Assembly: GCA_040954595.2 (NCBI GenBank)
Contig: CM082596.2
Span: 8,308,001 to 8,372,000 of the forward strand
Length of the DNA: 64,000 nt
From: Balanoglossus misakiensis
Taxonomy: Eukaryota; Hemichordata
Reading direction: 5' to 3'
Positions 11,304 through 26,300 of this stretch are shown here, piece after piece. Every line of letters starts with the position of its first letter. The first letter of the stretch is position 1. The notes beneath the pieces are model-generated. The model had not been told where the DNA came from. It saw only the letters and a program-made list of their open reading frames with translations, and did no database searches. Both the position numbers and the translations under genes were made by a program.

Positions 11304-14300
11304 GTAAGTTTAACCCTTCCACCCCCAGTTCCCTCTTTAGACGTCCAACCTTACCATAGAAAACAATGGGATTGGACTGAACCATGGTGGTGAAAAGGGA
11401 AATTAAAAAACGTTTGTACACCAATACTTTTGCAGACAATGTCATTTATTGACACTGCCCAGTGGATATTTATTTTGTCTAATCACAGATATGCAGGCAT
11501 GTATATGTACAAAATATCTCTAAGCTGGCAAAAAATTTCTGCCAGTGAAAATTATTTATTCAGTGAAACATTATAGACGTTTGCACAAATGGAAACTGCC
11601 TCACATTTTCTTGTAATCTGCCAGACTTTTATTTTGACACCTTTAACAATTTTTTTCATCTGCTAAGTGAGAAAATATCTTCCTCTACCCCCACCCCATA
11701 CCCTAATTACTGAGAAAATAGCCCAAACTTGGAGTTACTGGAGCTTTATAGACATGGATCAGCAAAGGAAAAAATCTAGTCTTCATTTGTTTTCTACCGT
11801 ACCTGCCCCAAGTTTTTTACTTGTTTGCTTTGCCTAATCATCAATTAATAGCAATTTTTTTTATTTTTCGTCAACAGATGGGAAAGGAACAGAGGCAAAG
11901 AAGTCAGTCAGGTTTGCCCCAACAGAAGATGAAACTAAACAGCGGGTGTCAATAGAGCAAGAAAGAGACACAGTGATCTATAGAAGTTACTCTTGTATCA
12001 AACTCATCATTGATATTATCCACTTGTGCAAGCAAAGCATTGTAACCGATAGCGACAAGACCGAACTGTCTCAAGACCCTGTTGGAGCCGCCACTGAGGG
12101 CGCACCAGAGATTGGTGACAAGTCGAACAACGGCGACTTGTCGGCCGAAAGTGGAACGCCGTCAAGATCCTACGAGGATCTGGTCACGAAGAAACTGGAA
12201 GCTGCAAGGCAACACTTGTCGCAGATATTCCCGCTGTCGTACAGGGTGGAAACACTAGAGAATATATTTTCCCTGTTGTTTGTGAAGCACGGCGACATTA
12301 AGGAGAGTTCTCCCATCCACTCAGAAAGTGGCAGTGAGCGGGAAGAAGATCACGGTGATGTTTACCCGAGACAAGTTCGATCCAACGGGGACATGGGCGT
12401 TTGTCCGATGACCCCAGTGTTGGAGAGGTCGCTTGAGTTGACCGCTGATGCGTTGGAAACCGTGGCGATGCCTGAAATAACAGAAACCATGGAAACCATG
12501 GGGATGCCCGAAATAACAGAAACCAATCAGATGACACCGCAAATCATAAAGGACGAGACCCTTACAGCAACCAATCAGACGCCGCGATTAACAAGTGATG
12601 ACCTGCTCAAGAAGGCAACCGGCCTGTTGCCGACGACAACGGCCGCTGATTCCGGCACAGACAAGATGAAATCTGATAACGCCAGTGGGAGGAGCTCAGT
12701 TAGCCTGGAACTGCGAACAGGACACATCATCAACAGACAGGTGACGGGAGATATTCTGCAGATGTTGAAAGACTGCTTGATAGAGATAGGAACAGCCAAG
12801 TATGCGCTCAAAGGCGGCCAGTCACCGGCCGAAAGTAACCTCAAAGACGCATCAACAGACCCTAATGTGGATCTCACCAATGAGATCCGCAGTTCAGTCT
12901 CACCAAACAATTTCCAGCAAAGATTAGCCAAACTCAACCAGTACATCAACGAAGCACTGTGGCGATACCAATTGGTTGCGCAATCGTCGAATGACCATCA
13001 GGATGAAAGGAAACTGATGGATGACGTTTATGATAGTTACACTGACGATGATGATCTCAGTTGCTATGGTGATTCAGATGGTGAAGATAGATTATCGCAG
13101 AGAAAAAGGAGACTGCGCAGTGATTTGAAATCCAGAAGCTCTTCTGGTAAGTGTCCCAATGAAATCCTACTATCAAACTACCATGATTATCATAGTGAAA
13201 ATGTGCTACAAGTTTTACTACAGTAAAACACTTTATTTTCGCGGGCAATAAATTTTCACGAAATATGCAAGAGCCAAAATAGCGTGAAAATAAAAAGTTG
13301 CGTACATTTTTTTTTGAAGATAACGATGCAGTGAATGAAATAAGAGAACGCGAAAATTAATACTCGCGAAACAGTGGCCTCTCTCGATATCGCGAAAATT
13401 TCAACTTGCAAAAATAAAGTGTTTTACAGTATTCTTACTGCTTGTTTTGTTTCAAACTGTAAAAAGCAATTGGCATTGGTTGCTAGAGGGCCCCATTTGC
13501 CAAACTGTGAATGTCCTATTTTCATGCTAGGCCTAGAATGGACGAAAGCTACTTTGTGTGAAAATTGCAAGGCAAATTGCAGAATAAATAGAGCCAGCAT
13601 TTCATTCATTTTCCGTATGCTCTGCAAACTCTTCCCATTTTTTGTACCTGTGTCTTTGCATTGTCTTTTATACTGCAGTGTGGGATAGTTCTGGAGTTGA
13701 AAGTGGTTCACACACAACAAGTTCTCAAAGGAGTGTAGAGCTGCTTCCATCAGGTAAATGCTGCATCGTAGAAATCATGTACAGTAAAACCTGTCTAATC
13801 TGGAATCCTGTCTGTACCAAACACCCTTTCCCTTTGACATGGAAGCATTGTTAAAGGGACAAAGTCTCTCTCTCTCACTGCCCTTTTTCCATTAATTATG
13901 TTTGATGCTAGACACTGTTTATGTTATTCAACATGTGGATATGTAGTTAATCAACGTTCAACCACACACAACTTCCATCCCACTTGTAGACACGAGAGTG
14001 AAAATCTCGCCAAAATGAATAATCGGTGTTTACCAGTTATTCATTTTGGCGAGATTTTTCACTCTCGTGTCTACAAGCGGGATTGAATGTGTGTGTGGTT
14101 GAATGTTGATTCACTATATGTCAACATATAGACTAACGTAAACGGTGTCTTGTATCAAACATAATTAATGGAAAAAGGGCAGCGAGAGAGACAGACTTTG
14201 TCCCTTTAAAAGAACCTGTACAGACTGGACATCTCTACAAACCGAACAGTGTCTTCAGCCCATTTTGGTGTTCGGTTTAGACAGGTTTTACTGTATTGTC

Positions 14301-17300
14301 ATTTCAGTCTTCCATGCAATCACTAAGCACTGCACATAAAACATCCATTGCTGCTCTGTCAGTCTCATCCTTTCTCTCTGCTTTTGTTAATATTCCTATT
14401 TTGAAATCTTTTGTAATGAATAACATGTAAATAATGGGGATTTTTATTATGCTTCAAGGTGTTATGCACCTCGAAATAAAAGGTCTTCTGATCATGTTGA
14501 AATTAATACTCATGATACTATGACTTCTCAACATTTAATCTATGAAATAAAAATGGGGGGTCAACCATCTAGATTTTTGGAAAAAGCTCCCTCTATCTAG
14601 CACCTCTTTAAGCTTTTACCTGTGTTCATAGATCTTTGTAAAACGGCTTCATAAATAAGTATTTTGGGACAGTCGTCATATTTTATCACCATTTATAGAA
14701 TGTAAACTTACTGAATATTTTATTCCTTAAGGAGTCTAGTTTAATCTACTACAGCTATTGTTGGAACTTGACACAATCACAGCTTATATTAAAAAAACAA
14801 AATTTATTTGTTTCGATTAAATTAAACCCCTACCTTCCTTCTTTTCATATAATTTCTTAATATGAAGTGTTGATATCTACTGGACACACAGAGTAACACC
14901 TTAATATTAGTCTTTGTCTGTAAGCACATTTTGAAATATCACAGTATTTGTGAAGTTTAAGTACTTGAGAAGACCAGGAAAAGCTGACCAATTGTGGCAT
15001 GAGAACATGAATTAAAGGGGAAGTTTAGTCTAGGTGATTTTAACATATGCGTTATTCTTGGAAGTCTTACTGTATTTTAAGTAATGTTGTATTAAGGATT
15101 AACTTTTTACTTCTAAATAAGGATTTACATTTTAACTTATTAGTAATAAGGACTTTTACAAATACATGTTTTACTTTGATTTGAATTTGTGCAAAAGTTT
15201 GAGCCAGCTCCTAAATGTAGTTTGAATGCATTCCAACTCTGTCAGATACTAGTGGCAACAGCCAGAATAGACGGAGGAGGAAGAAGAGGAAACAGAGAAA
15301 ACGAAGTAGTCGGAAAAGTCTTCAGAAATCCAACACCGGCATTATTCCCAGAATGCTGGCGACTCCTGATACGCTTCTGAGAATGTGTTTAAGAAAGTCG
15401 AATTATACCCAAGCTGCTCAAGTAAGTCTTTTCATTCGTAATCACATCTTTTAAAGCGCCTAGCTATTTTTGACAAATAAATTGTAGTCCGGACTTGAAT
15501 TCTAATTTTGCCCAATTACAATGCTGACTATACAAATTTACATGTATGTGTTGATAAGGTAAATGCTGGGCATTTCATCATTTTTCAGGAATTTGAACAA
15601 GAAACTGCAGCAGAAACACAAAACAAACATACTTAGAAGTTACAGCTAATGGAGTTTAAAGTACATGCAATTATCTGGCGGAATGCGAGGAGGTAGTACA
15701 TCAGAGCTACATGACGGCAAATATATGTACTACCACGGTATACATGTAGTTTGAAATATAACACTTCTACACTAATATTGCCTCTGTTATCATCACTCAG
15801 GTCACAAAGTTACTGAAGATTGAGGATGACAGTGAAGTTGGAGAGGTTTCATTTGCCCAACACCTCGACGTCGCTGTGAAGAAAATCGAGAATCTGGAAC
15901 CCAAGAAGCCCAGCTCTGCCTTCAAAGCTTTGAACAGAACGCCATCTGCACTGTCGAATCTGAGCGCCATCGCGAATGTGGCGGCGTCGGGCATGGCATC
16001 GCTGTCCATCACGGGGATAGTGGACGAGTTGCTGAGCACGTCGGAGTTGCCCGTCGTAGTGAGTCGAGGAGACGGGAAGAATTGCGACGCCTTGCTGGAG
16101 GCGTTCGTCGCCGACCGGGAAGTGCCGTCGCTGGTCATAATGGACCTGGCCGCCACGGTCAGGAAGAGCTGGGACGTGTGCAAGGACCTGCTGCAGATGA
16201 CTACGGACAAGCTGCCGATGTCATCGACAGAGCGGGTGACGGCGGGTGCCAGCAGTAGCAAGCACGCGACTAGTCCGTTGAACTGTGGTGGACGCGACGG
16301 CAAAGTCTTGAAAGGCCCACTGGCGGTCCTGCAGCAACTGTGCGCTCTCATCGCTCAGTGCAGCCACGAAGCCAGCGCGTCGCTGCGACCGCCGCTGCTC
16401 CAGAAGTTCTACCAGAGAAGCATCCCGGACGTTCTGACCACAGGCACGTACCCGGTGCACGCAGACAGTCTCAAGGGGCATGTGGAGAGCACCCTGGAAC
16501 AAGACCGAGTCGTACAGAAACTGGAAGGCATACTCAAAGACTACTGCGTCCATGACGATGACTCGGACGACGGCGGTGCTGCAGAAAAGGAGAAAGTGAA
16601 GAAAACTGCCGTGATCACCGCCGGCCAGTCGGTGAACAGAACTCTAGTCCGACAGACCATGAAACAGCTGATCCAGATCTATGGCAAGAACAAGGCCATG
16701 GCCTTTGTGAGAATAACAAGAGATAAAAGTACCGGCAGAAATGATGGTCCAAAAGCCGACTATTTGACGAGCCTTTATCATCACATTGATGTTTTAGCAT
16801 CGCTTCTGTTGGACAGTACTGATGTCATTGCTGGTAAGTTGCCTGTTAACACTCTCAGTGGCAAGAAGAATGAAATCTTTCCATACATCAACTCTGGTTT
16901 ATTGTTCTGCTCTGGATAGCATTGTGAAAGCAAAGTTCAGTATTAAGCTTCTCAACAAAGCCTGTATATGCATGAAAGCCCCTGTTATAGTTGACAAAAT
17001 GAATTCAACGCTAGACTTGAATTCAATTTTAATTTTGCCACCTTGGTTTGTTAATAGTCTACATTAATGGCATGCTGGTGTTTTGGTTTGCCGGAGTTTT
17101 TCAGCAACTGTTTGATATCCCAGTAGAATCAGTTCTTGTGGGAGTTTCACCTTTTCAGTGACCAAGACATCAATTCTATTGCTAGCTCCAATTGACTGTA
17201 TGAGAATGTAACGCTCAACAAGTAAAGCCATTTTTTTCTTCAAATCTTTTGAGAACTGCTAAGCTTTAACAGACATGTGTCGGGCTTATCAAAATTTTAA

Positions 17301-20300
17301 TAAGTGGGTTTTTGTTCTTGTTGAAAGCATAAAAGTAACTCAATTTTCTTAAATTGTTCGATGCAGTGCTGTGTGTACATGTAGTTGCAATGTCTCATTA
17401 TATATGTTTTGAACTGTTCTGCAGGTTCCAGTGGTGTTAAGGCTGCCAATCCGTTCATTGTTTTAAACGAAGGCCTGACCAGTACTTTTGGAAAGATGAT
17501 GTTTGAACAACACATACCACCAAACAGGTAACACATTATGAAGCTCAGACATGTATTTTGGGGGATCAAATACTTTGCATGATCTCTACTGTTCTCACAG
17601 TGATGTTCCCGAAATTGAATTCAGTGGTGTTTCGTTTGTCAGGACCAGAACTTGGCACATTTTTCATCTAAAAACTTAATAGGTTCTGATGATTCACTAA
17701 ATCATTTCTATCCCAAACAAATAGAAATACAATTTGAGCAACAGAAAACTTTTATCTCTTTTTTTCCCTTCTCTATTACAACTTTGTCTGAAATGAAGAA
17801 TATATTAATGTGAACGTTCCCCCCCCCCCCCACCCACCACAATTTTCCGCATCCTTTACCCCCAGTTCCCTTTATAGAGGTCCAACTTTACCATAGAAAA
17901 AATGGATTTGGACTGAACCATAATGGTGAAAGGGTTATTAAAGGCAAGATCCAAGCCTATAAATGCACAAATTTCAACGGGAAACTGTGCAGCATTTTTG
18001 CAAAATTGCGTAAGAACTGATTTGCGAAGGGCCACAAAAATGGATGTCTCGTTACTGCTGTATCAAGTGTGGTTGCGTACTGTACACGATCATGTTCACC
18101 TATATCTGTGCTTTAAGAAAAAATATGCTTTTGGGGGTGTAGGACTTTGATTTTTGACAGAAAAACTAGAAAGCACCTATGAGTTCCATCCTTAATGATC
18201 ATATCCCTGTATACTTTCAATTTCAGATTAGAAAATGTTGCAAGTCAGTTGAAACTGAATCTGGTTCATATTGTGGTTCAAATCTGCTCTCCAAGTATTC
18301 CCATGGTGCAGTTGACCAGGCCATCAACATCAGAAGATGTCGAGTTGGATCCTTGTGGAAGACTTGTTCTGAATTCAAAAGGGAAGGTCGACGACAGAAG
18401 ACATCCAGAGGTCATTGCTGGTGAACTGTTGACCAGAATGTTGTCCTTGATGAAAGGTCAGAAAAATAATAGAAATTAGAATAGGTGTCGTCATTCAACA
18501 AAAGTTGAAATCAAATATGATGTTATGCACACATGACATTTACAGCAACATAACCATTCATTTTTAGACCCCCTTGACAATTAAAGACAGCTAACTATCC
18601 AAGAAGCCCAAACATATCTTTCAGTTATGGCACCACCTTTGCATATGAGACTAATTTGAGATGGTAAATCATCACTTACAAAAAAAATTGTACAGACATA
18701 ATTTCTATAGAAAATGTAGCTATAGAAGTTTATGGAAATTCTATTGTCATCTATAGATATCTATGTACTTTTGGGGTCTTTTTTTCTATTGAGTTATATA
18801 GAAGCATCAAAATCTATAGCATGCTATAGAAAACCAGTGAACTTCATAAGTTATGTTAGTTATTGTATACTGTTAAACACTTTATTTTCGCGAGCAATAA
18901 ATTTTCGCGAAATACGTGAGAGACAAAATAGCGTGAAAATAAAAAGTCACGTAGTTTTTTATAGATAACGATGCAGTGAATGAAATAAGAGAACACGAAA
19001 ATTAATACTCGCGAAACAGTGGCCTCTCTTGAAATCGCGAAAGTTTTATCTCGCGAAAATAAAGTGTTTTACAGTATGTACTTTTGGGGTCTTTTTTCTA
19101 TTGAGTTATAGAAGCATCAAAATCTATAGCATGTTACTATAGAAAACTAGTGAACTTCATGAGTTATGTTAGTCATTGTATATATTACCACAGCTTCTTA
19201 TATTTTATTTTGATTTCAGTTCATGCCAAGCATACAGGTATTGATGATACATTTGACATGACGAGTGCCATGCATGCAGTGAAAACCGAGGAGTATAAAG
19301 ACATTGTGAACGCGAGCCGAGCATTGGCCAGTGTGGATCTGACACAGCTGCAAAACCGGAACGAGAAAATCTGTTTCTACGCCAACGTGTTGAACTTGCT
19401 GATTATTCACGCCTCGCTGTACCATATCCGGAAGTACACAAAGAACAGAGAGGTCAGTGTTTTTTATTGTGAATGTTCACATTGTGTGATACAGTTGTAT
19501 GGTTATTGCTAGGTATACAGCACCTGGATATCATGCCGTTGTTAATGGTAAAGAATGATTATTCATTTTGGCGATTTTTTCACACTAGTGTCTACAAGTG
19601 GGGTGGAAGTTGTGTGTGGTTGAACGTTGATTCACTTTATATCCAAATGTAGAATAACATAAACGGTGTCTTGTATCAAACATAATTAATTGAAAAAGGG
19701 CAGCGAGAGAGAGACTTTGTCCCTTTAATAAATGTTGATTTCTTGTAAGATTCACCCATTCTCAGTCAATAATTTACCCATTGTTGAACACAGGACAAGT
19801 TTATCCCTCAACATTCAAGGCATTCATCAATTAGTAAGCTGATAAATCTTGAAGAATCAGAAGACTTAGGCCTACCTTACAGTCCATCATCAACTACACT
19901 AGATAGACTGATTTATCTATCTAAGATATCATATCAAATTGGACAACTTGGAACTGTCAGGTAAGTTATGTTAAACATAGACAGTGATGGCAGATATGTG
20001 TAGAATTATTCTCACTCAGAATCACTTGAGGAAATTTGACATAGCCTGGCAACGGAAAACACGCAAATGAAAAAATCTGCCTTGCACAGCTGGTATTGGT
20101 AACTTATATGCTTCATTTCTTTTTGTAGTGCCTTGGATTTGAGATATGTATTCCTGAGAAATGGTCTTCCACCCCCAAGCTCTTTTGAGAAAATTTTGCA
20201 AAGCAGGATACATGGTGAGGAAGGCTTCTTAAAGGGACAAAATCTCTCTCTCGCTGCCCCTTTTCCATTAATTATGTTTGATACAAGACACCGTTTATGT

Positions 20301-23300
20301 TATTCTACATGTGGATATATAGAGAATCAACATTCAACGACACACAACTTCCATCTCGTTTGTAGGATATGAGAGTAAAAATCCCACCAAAATGAATAAA
20401 TGGTAAACACCGATTATTCATTTTGTCGAGTTTTTCACTCCGGTGTCTACAAGTGGGATGGAAGTTGTGTGTGGTCGAATGTTGATTCACTATATTTCCA
20501 CATGTAAAATAACATAAACGGTGTCTGGTATTAAACATAATGAATTAAAAAGGGGCAGCGAGAGAGAGACTTTGTTCCTTTAATCACTGGATTTTTAATA
20601 ATTGTTCTCATTGACCGGCCATATCTATGTGGTCTCCTCGAAGAAATAATAATAATTTTTTTATATAGAAACTAAATCCACAAGTGTGTTCCTTATTAGT
20701 GCCCATGGACTATGTTAGTGGGGACTTTGAATGTACAGCATAGTACAATATTCATGCTGTACCCTTAGGCTAATACTTTGCTAATAAACATTGTCAGAAT
20801 CATTTTGCAGGCATGCCTTGACCAATTTCATTACATCATGATTTCCTTCAATGTTCCAGTGGGAACTGTGTCATTGACAATGATTTGTGATAAGAAAATA
20901 CTATCTACAAAGATTTAGCGCAACATTGAGAAAAAAAACGTCAAATTTTAAAGGACAATGATTTCATACTAACATATTTCATTGGAAATTAATAAGTCAT
21001 TGAAGAGATTTTATTTGGAATTTCTTTTGTAAATCTTGTAGCACCTGGAGAGAGTGATGTATGGAATTCCTTTATTCCACCGTTAGATGTAAAATTGTTA
21101 TTTGCAATCCACATGGGATTTATATCTTCACCAAACATCAAGGTAAGTCCAGACAATAATTATTGATACTCTACATTTTTATGCAGTATGAAATTGAATT
21201 AAAGCGTCTAGCTCGTCTCACAGGCATGTTCCAGCTGTAGCCGCTGGTTACAGACGTTTAGTGAACAGTCAATCCAATAAGGCAGTGCTCTGTTCTAACA
21301 ACAGAGAAGATGGCGGCGACCACAATCTGTGGCGGAGATCGGGAAAAGACACTAGCTTAGGTGAAAGGGAGGGACAAAACCAGAATCTACTTATACGGTG
21401 CGCATGAAATATGGAAGGAAGCGAAGGCAGTCCACTATTTGAATGCATCGAACGGAAAATTTGCTGGGAAGTTACGCACATGCGCGTGAGACGATCTATT
21501 GCTTTAATATGAACTGAATTACAATAAGAACTGAATATTAAAATAAAGCTAAACGTACCAATTTTCTACTTTCTATTAGGTTTTGAGACCCAGGGAACTA
21601 CAATCCCAGCTTTTGCAGTCTATGTCAGCATACATGGATGGAAATATTTCAGTGGATATTGACAAACAGCAGGTTTGAGTGCAGTACCATTTTTGAAAAA
21701 AAATAATGTCATTTCATTACACGAATTCCCCCAGCGTCTCCAACTGGACAACTCAGATGTTCAATATTCAAATGTCACACATGTCTTCCATAGGTGACCA
21801 TGCCAGAACTATTACACTGGTACTGTAAGGACTTTGTGGCAATCTCCGACCCCGATCTGTTCAATGAAGGCATCTTGAACTTCATTACAACCTTCACAAC
21901 TTCGGAATTGAAGACCAAACTGGAAACGCTGAAGTTTAGTAGCACTGCCAGACAGATTGACTATGAAATCAGTCCCAAGATGCCAAGACGGAGCCTGTTT
22001 ACAGGTTGGTGACTACGTCCTCATTTTGAAGTGGAATATTCTACAGCTGTATTAGAGTGTACGTCAATTTGTGACATGATGCAATCCAATTTGGCTGCCA
22101 GGTGGCCATTTTGTTTGTGATTTTTTTTATGTTCTTTGCGATTAGTCAGACACGTGATACACAAGGACAGAGTATAATTATATGCATGGCAATTTATATC
22201 ATGATAATATATTTCGCTATGTTTTCAGTATTTTTGTAGTGTGTATCTACTGCAGTTTCATTTGTCAACTACAGTACTATAAAACACTTTATTTTCGCGA
22301 GAAATAAATTTTCGTGAAATAAGCAAGAGCCAAAATAGCGAGAAAATAAAAAGTTGCGTAAATTTTTTGTGTGGTAAAAACGATGCAGTGAATGAAATAA
22401 GAGAACACGAAAATTAATACTCGCGAAACAGTGGCCTCTCTCGATATCACGAAAATTTCAACTCGCGAAAATAAAGTGTTTTACAGTATAACAATGGCCA
22501 TTGCACGCACACAGGCTCAGTGTTGACAAGCGGCGTACTGGGTATATTTAGCATGCTAGAACAAGAAATACTGTTGTTTTACACTGAACAAAATGCTGTT
22601 ATATTTTTATCACATTCAACAAATGTCATTGTATTAGCAGCCTCACAACAAGAAGAACCCAAGAAACCGGCCACATTTCAAATCAAGGTGGAACCACACC
22701 GCTATAAGTACGGCTATATTTTTGACGACTTTGGTGAGGATGCGTACAGGTCGATTAAGACGCGTCGGAGGCATTCTTCTCTGCCAAGGAACATATCCAC
22801 TGAGAAATCGAAACAACAGCAAGGGTTGATACCATTGTATAGAATGACACCTGCCACAGTGACGTACTTGAAGCGAAAGTCAGACTTTGTTGCAGCATTG
22901 GTGTTCTTACTCTCTCCAAAAAGTGAAATTAAAGAGAAGAAAAGTGAAGACGGTGGCGATCAAGCGACTTCTAATGGAGAGAGGAAAAAAGAGACGACAC
23001 TCGAAAGAATGCTGTTGATGGTGGAGAAATATGCCGTACTACAAAGGTACATCAAAACGAACATGGCAACGTTGATGACAGTCAGTTGTGAAGTGAAAGA
23101 GGAGTCCGGCTATCAAGCCTTCTCGGAACTGCGGAAGAAAGACGTGGGAAGGTGCATCTTATCAGGGATGGACACCAGTGAGCTGCACTCGCTCGTGCTG
23201 AAGGCACTGAACCAGTTAGTCTGTGCCAAGAGATGGAAAGATGCAGTCCAACTGATACAGTCTGTCGGTCACCAAGGCGACGGTTTCCCAGACCAGTGTG

Positions 23301-26300
23301 TGGCAACCGATTTCATCTTGTGTTGTGCTGGCACCAGTGCCACATCACAACAGAGTGCGGGCAGTTGGAAATATCTGCTGCAGCTGACCGATAGAAATCT
23401 CTTCGCACACACAGTCTTGACGTGTCTGCAGTGCTGGTCTGTGGAGGTCTGCGTCCACTTATTGGAGCAAGGTCTGGCATATCCACCAACAAATAAACCA
23501 CTAGGCGACGCCCTGCAGAAGAAGTTAGCAGAGATGAAAGTCTACCAGAAGGTGAGGTGATCATATCAGATAATCCTATTTTGTGAAATCACGATAGTCC
23601 GTTTTCTATACAGAAAAAGTTTGAAAATGCCCTGAGGCAGTGTGCTGTCCTAACACAAAACAAGATGGCGGTGACCATAGTCTGTGTCAAATATTCATAA
23701 CATTTCAGGAAACTTGCTTTAAAATAGACATGTTGTTTAGGGCAAGATGCATACAATATCCAGAATTGCTTTTGTGAATTTTGAAATGTGTTGACAAAAG
23801 TAACCTGGTGACATATGGATATTTTTGTCTCATTGTCAGTATAGTGGAAATTGATTGAGCAATAACGCATTCCTTTAATAACCCTTAAAATGTTCTTTTC
23901 AGGTGATAGAGTGTTCCAACAAGCTAGATTACGACACATCACTGGATTTCTCGCAGACTCTCAAAGATGACCCCGATGTTCCCATCACCACAAAATGGCA
24001 GCTGGTTGAAATGGAACTCCGGAATAACCCGGACAGAGTCATCAAGCTGCTAATCGATTGTCAGGAATTTGATGTTGCTAGGCAATGGACGCAAACCCAT
24101 CGAGTGCCAGAGAGTCTCAAAGAGGTATTTATCAAAGCTGCTACCTTTTAGTTGACAATCCTGCTTGACCCCTCTCACCGTCGTATTTTGAGATATATAC
24201 TTCATGAAATGTTTGCCTATAGACAAACCATCGGTGAAAAACTGCTGAATATAAAACAGTTTTATTCAATTATCGACTAAATTCACGTCCTTGTGTTTCG
24301 AAAAGAAGTGCAGTTACCCCTATATTTATTACCGATTTATATTATGCTTACAATTGAGAAACCAAAATATCCACAATTAGAAGTTCAAGAAATGATAAAA
24401 TACGTTCATTTTTAACAATCCTTCATGTGTCAGATATGTTTTACCAGTGGACTAGACCAAATAGTTTTCTTATATTAGAAAAACCTTAATATCTTTACTT
24501 CCCTGCAACTGGTGATATCTTATTACATTCCGTCTTTGTTTTGGTGACACCTTGCTTCTAAGATGCCCTGCTGTCTACAAGTGCAACACTTTTTTTCTTT
24601 TTTTTAATGAATGTGATTGCTTTGTTTATTTCAGACAATTGACGTGAAGTATTTACAACATAAGCTGTCTGACAACACCAATATCATGAAAGCCTATCAG
24701 GTACATACAAAGCTGTTATGCTAAACATTTTCTAAGTTGAACTGCTTTTATTTCAGTTGGGTTGAACTCTTATGAATTATGATTATATATCAACTAGAAA
24801 TGAGAAAGTGTTTGGAAATAATGTATATATTGCTGTATCCATTGTGAATCTCGCAGACTTGTGTATCGGAAGTACGGTATTTGAAAATATCACTTCACTG
24901 CTCTGTATAGTCGACAACTACATATAAAAGAAAGTATTAAACTGCACACCAAAGAAATACTGTTTGTGGCTTGCATACACATGATACAAGACCCATTTCT
25001 GAAATACCACACTTCCGTTCACCAGAACAATTTTGATGAAGTCAATAATGTATTTTTTGGCAGTTAGCACAAGCGACACGACAATGAATGTCAGACAGGG
25101 TCCCCCCCCCCCCCATTTGTGACCAGTGTCGAATGAATTTGATCACAGATGCTGGAGGCAATCTATGATGAGAAGCGATGTCATCGGATATGCGAGTTGG
25201 TGCTGCCCAATCTGAAAGGTCACTTAGAATCCAGTGTCTTCCTCTCTCAGTACCTGTTGACACGACTCAAATCACAACTCACAGAGAACCAACCAGAAGA
25301 ACTACAGTCCATAAATCTTGGAGCTAAGGTACTGTCAACTGACTGTGTTTCACTTCTCTAGTGATATTACAGAAAAAATATGAAAGTTCTGTATCAAACT
25401 TGATAGCGTTCAGTGTGAGCATCGCCAATAGTTCTTGACTGGAACCACAGATGACATCACATCGTGTGACCAAACTGCAGCAAATATAAACTCAGATTTT
25501 TCAGTGAATTTTGAACCTCTTTATGAAAGAAACATAATATTATAGAAATCTATACCTGAAATATATTGTTATTTGCAAATTGTTATTACTTTTAACACAA
25601 TTCTATTATGTTCTGATATGACGTGTGATATATGCTCTTCCTGTTACCTGCAACTGTGTCACAATAAGTTTAACAGTAAACTTCGATTTGTTTTTTACAG
25701 GCTTTACTGTGTCTTCCAGAATCAGCTCAACAGAATTACAGAGATTTGATATCAAAACCACATCTGATAGTGGAGCAACTATTAATGAATATGAAGGTAA
25801 AAGTTTCAATTAACGTATCCCTACAATTGCTTTTAAACCTGTTGTCAAGGAAACTACAACAAACAACAAGAGGTTATCATTTTCAGTCACTAAAATTAAG
25901 GAAGTGGGAAAGGTCTATGACGTGACAATTGTAACAATTTTGAGCAACAATTCCTGAGTATATCTGTTCAATATAGTGGAGAGATCGTTTAGTGGACTTC
26001 TGATCACCAATTTTTGTATTACAGTATTTAGCTTAAAAAGAAAATTATCAAAATGACAAATTCTGATTACAGATTTTCTAGATCACAACTGTCTAAATTT
26101 GCATAGGTGGCAGTGTACCTTTAATGGGCTGAAATACTGTCTAGGCTACAGATAGGCATATGATCAATATAGGAAATTATTAGAATCATCAAAAAAAGAG
26201 TTGTATCTGGTTACGTGTTGAGCTGAGAAAGCTTTTTGACCAGACCATGATTTAAATGCAGACAATATGGCTGCAGAATATCTGCCAACATTTCTGCATT

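Noticed and set aside
12298-12949. Minus-strand open frames over ZFYVE26 exon 8
   Set aside because: Shadows of the coding strand's Thr/Glu repeats.
16221-16553. Minus-strand open frames over ZFYVE26 exon 11
   Set aside because: Shadows of the GC-rich coding exon on the other strand.
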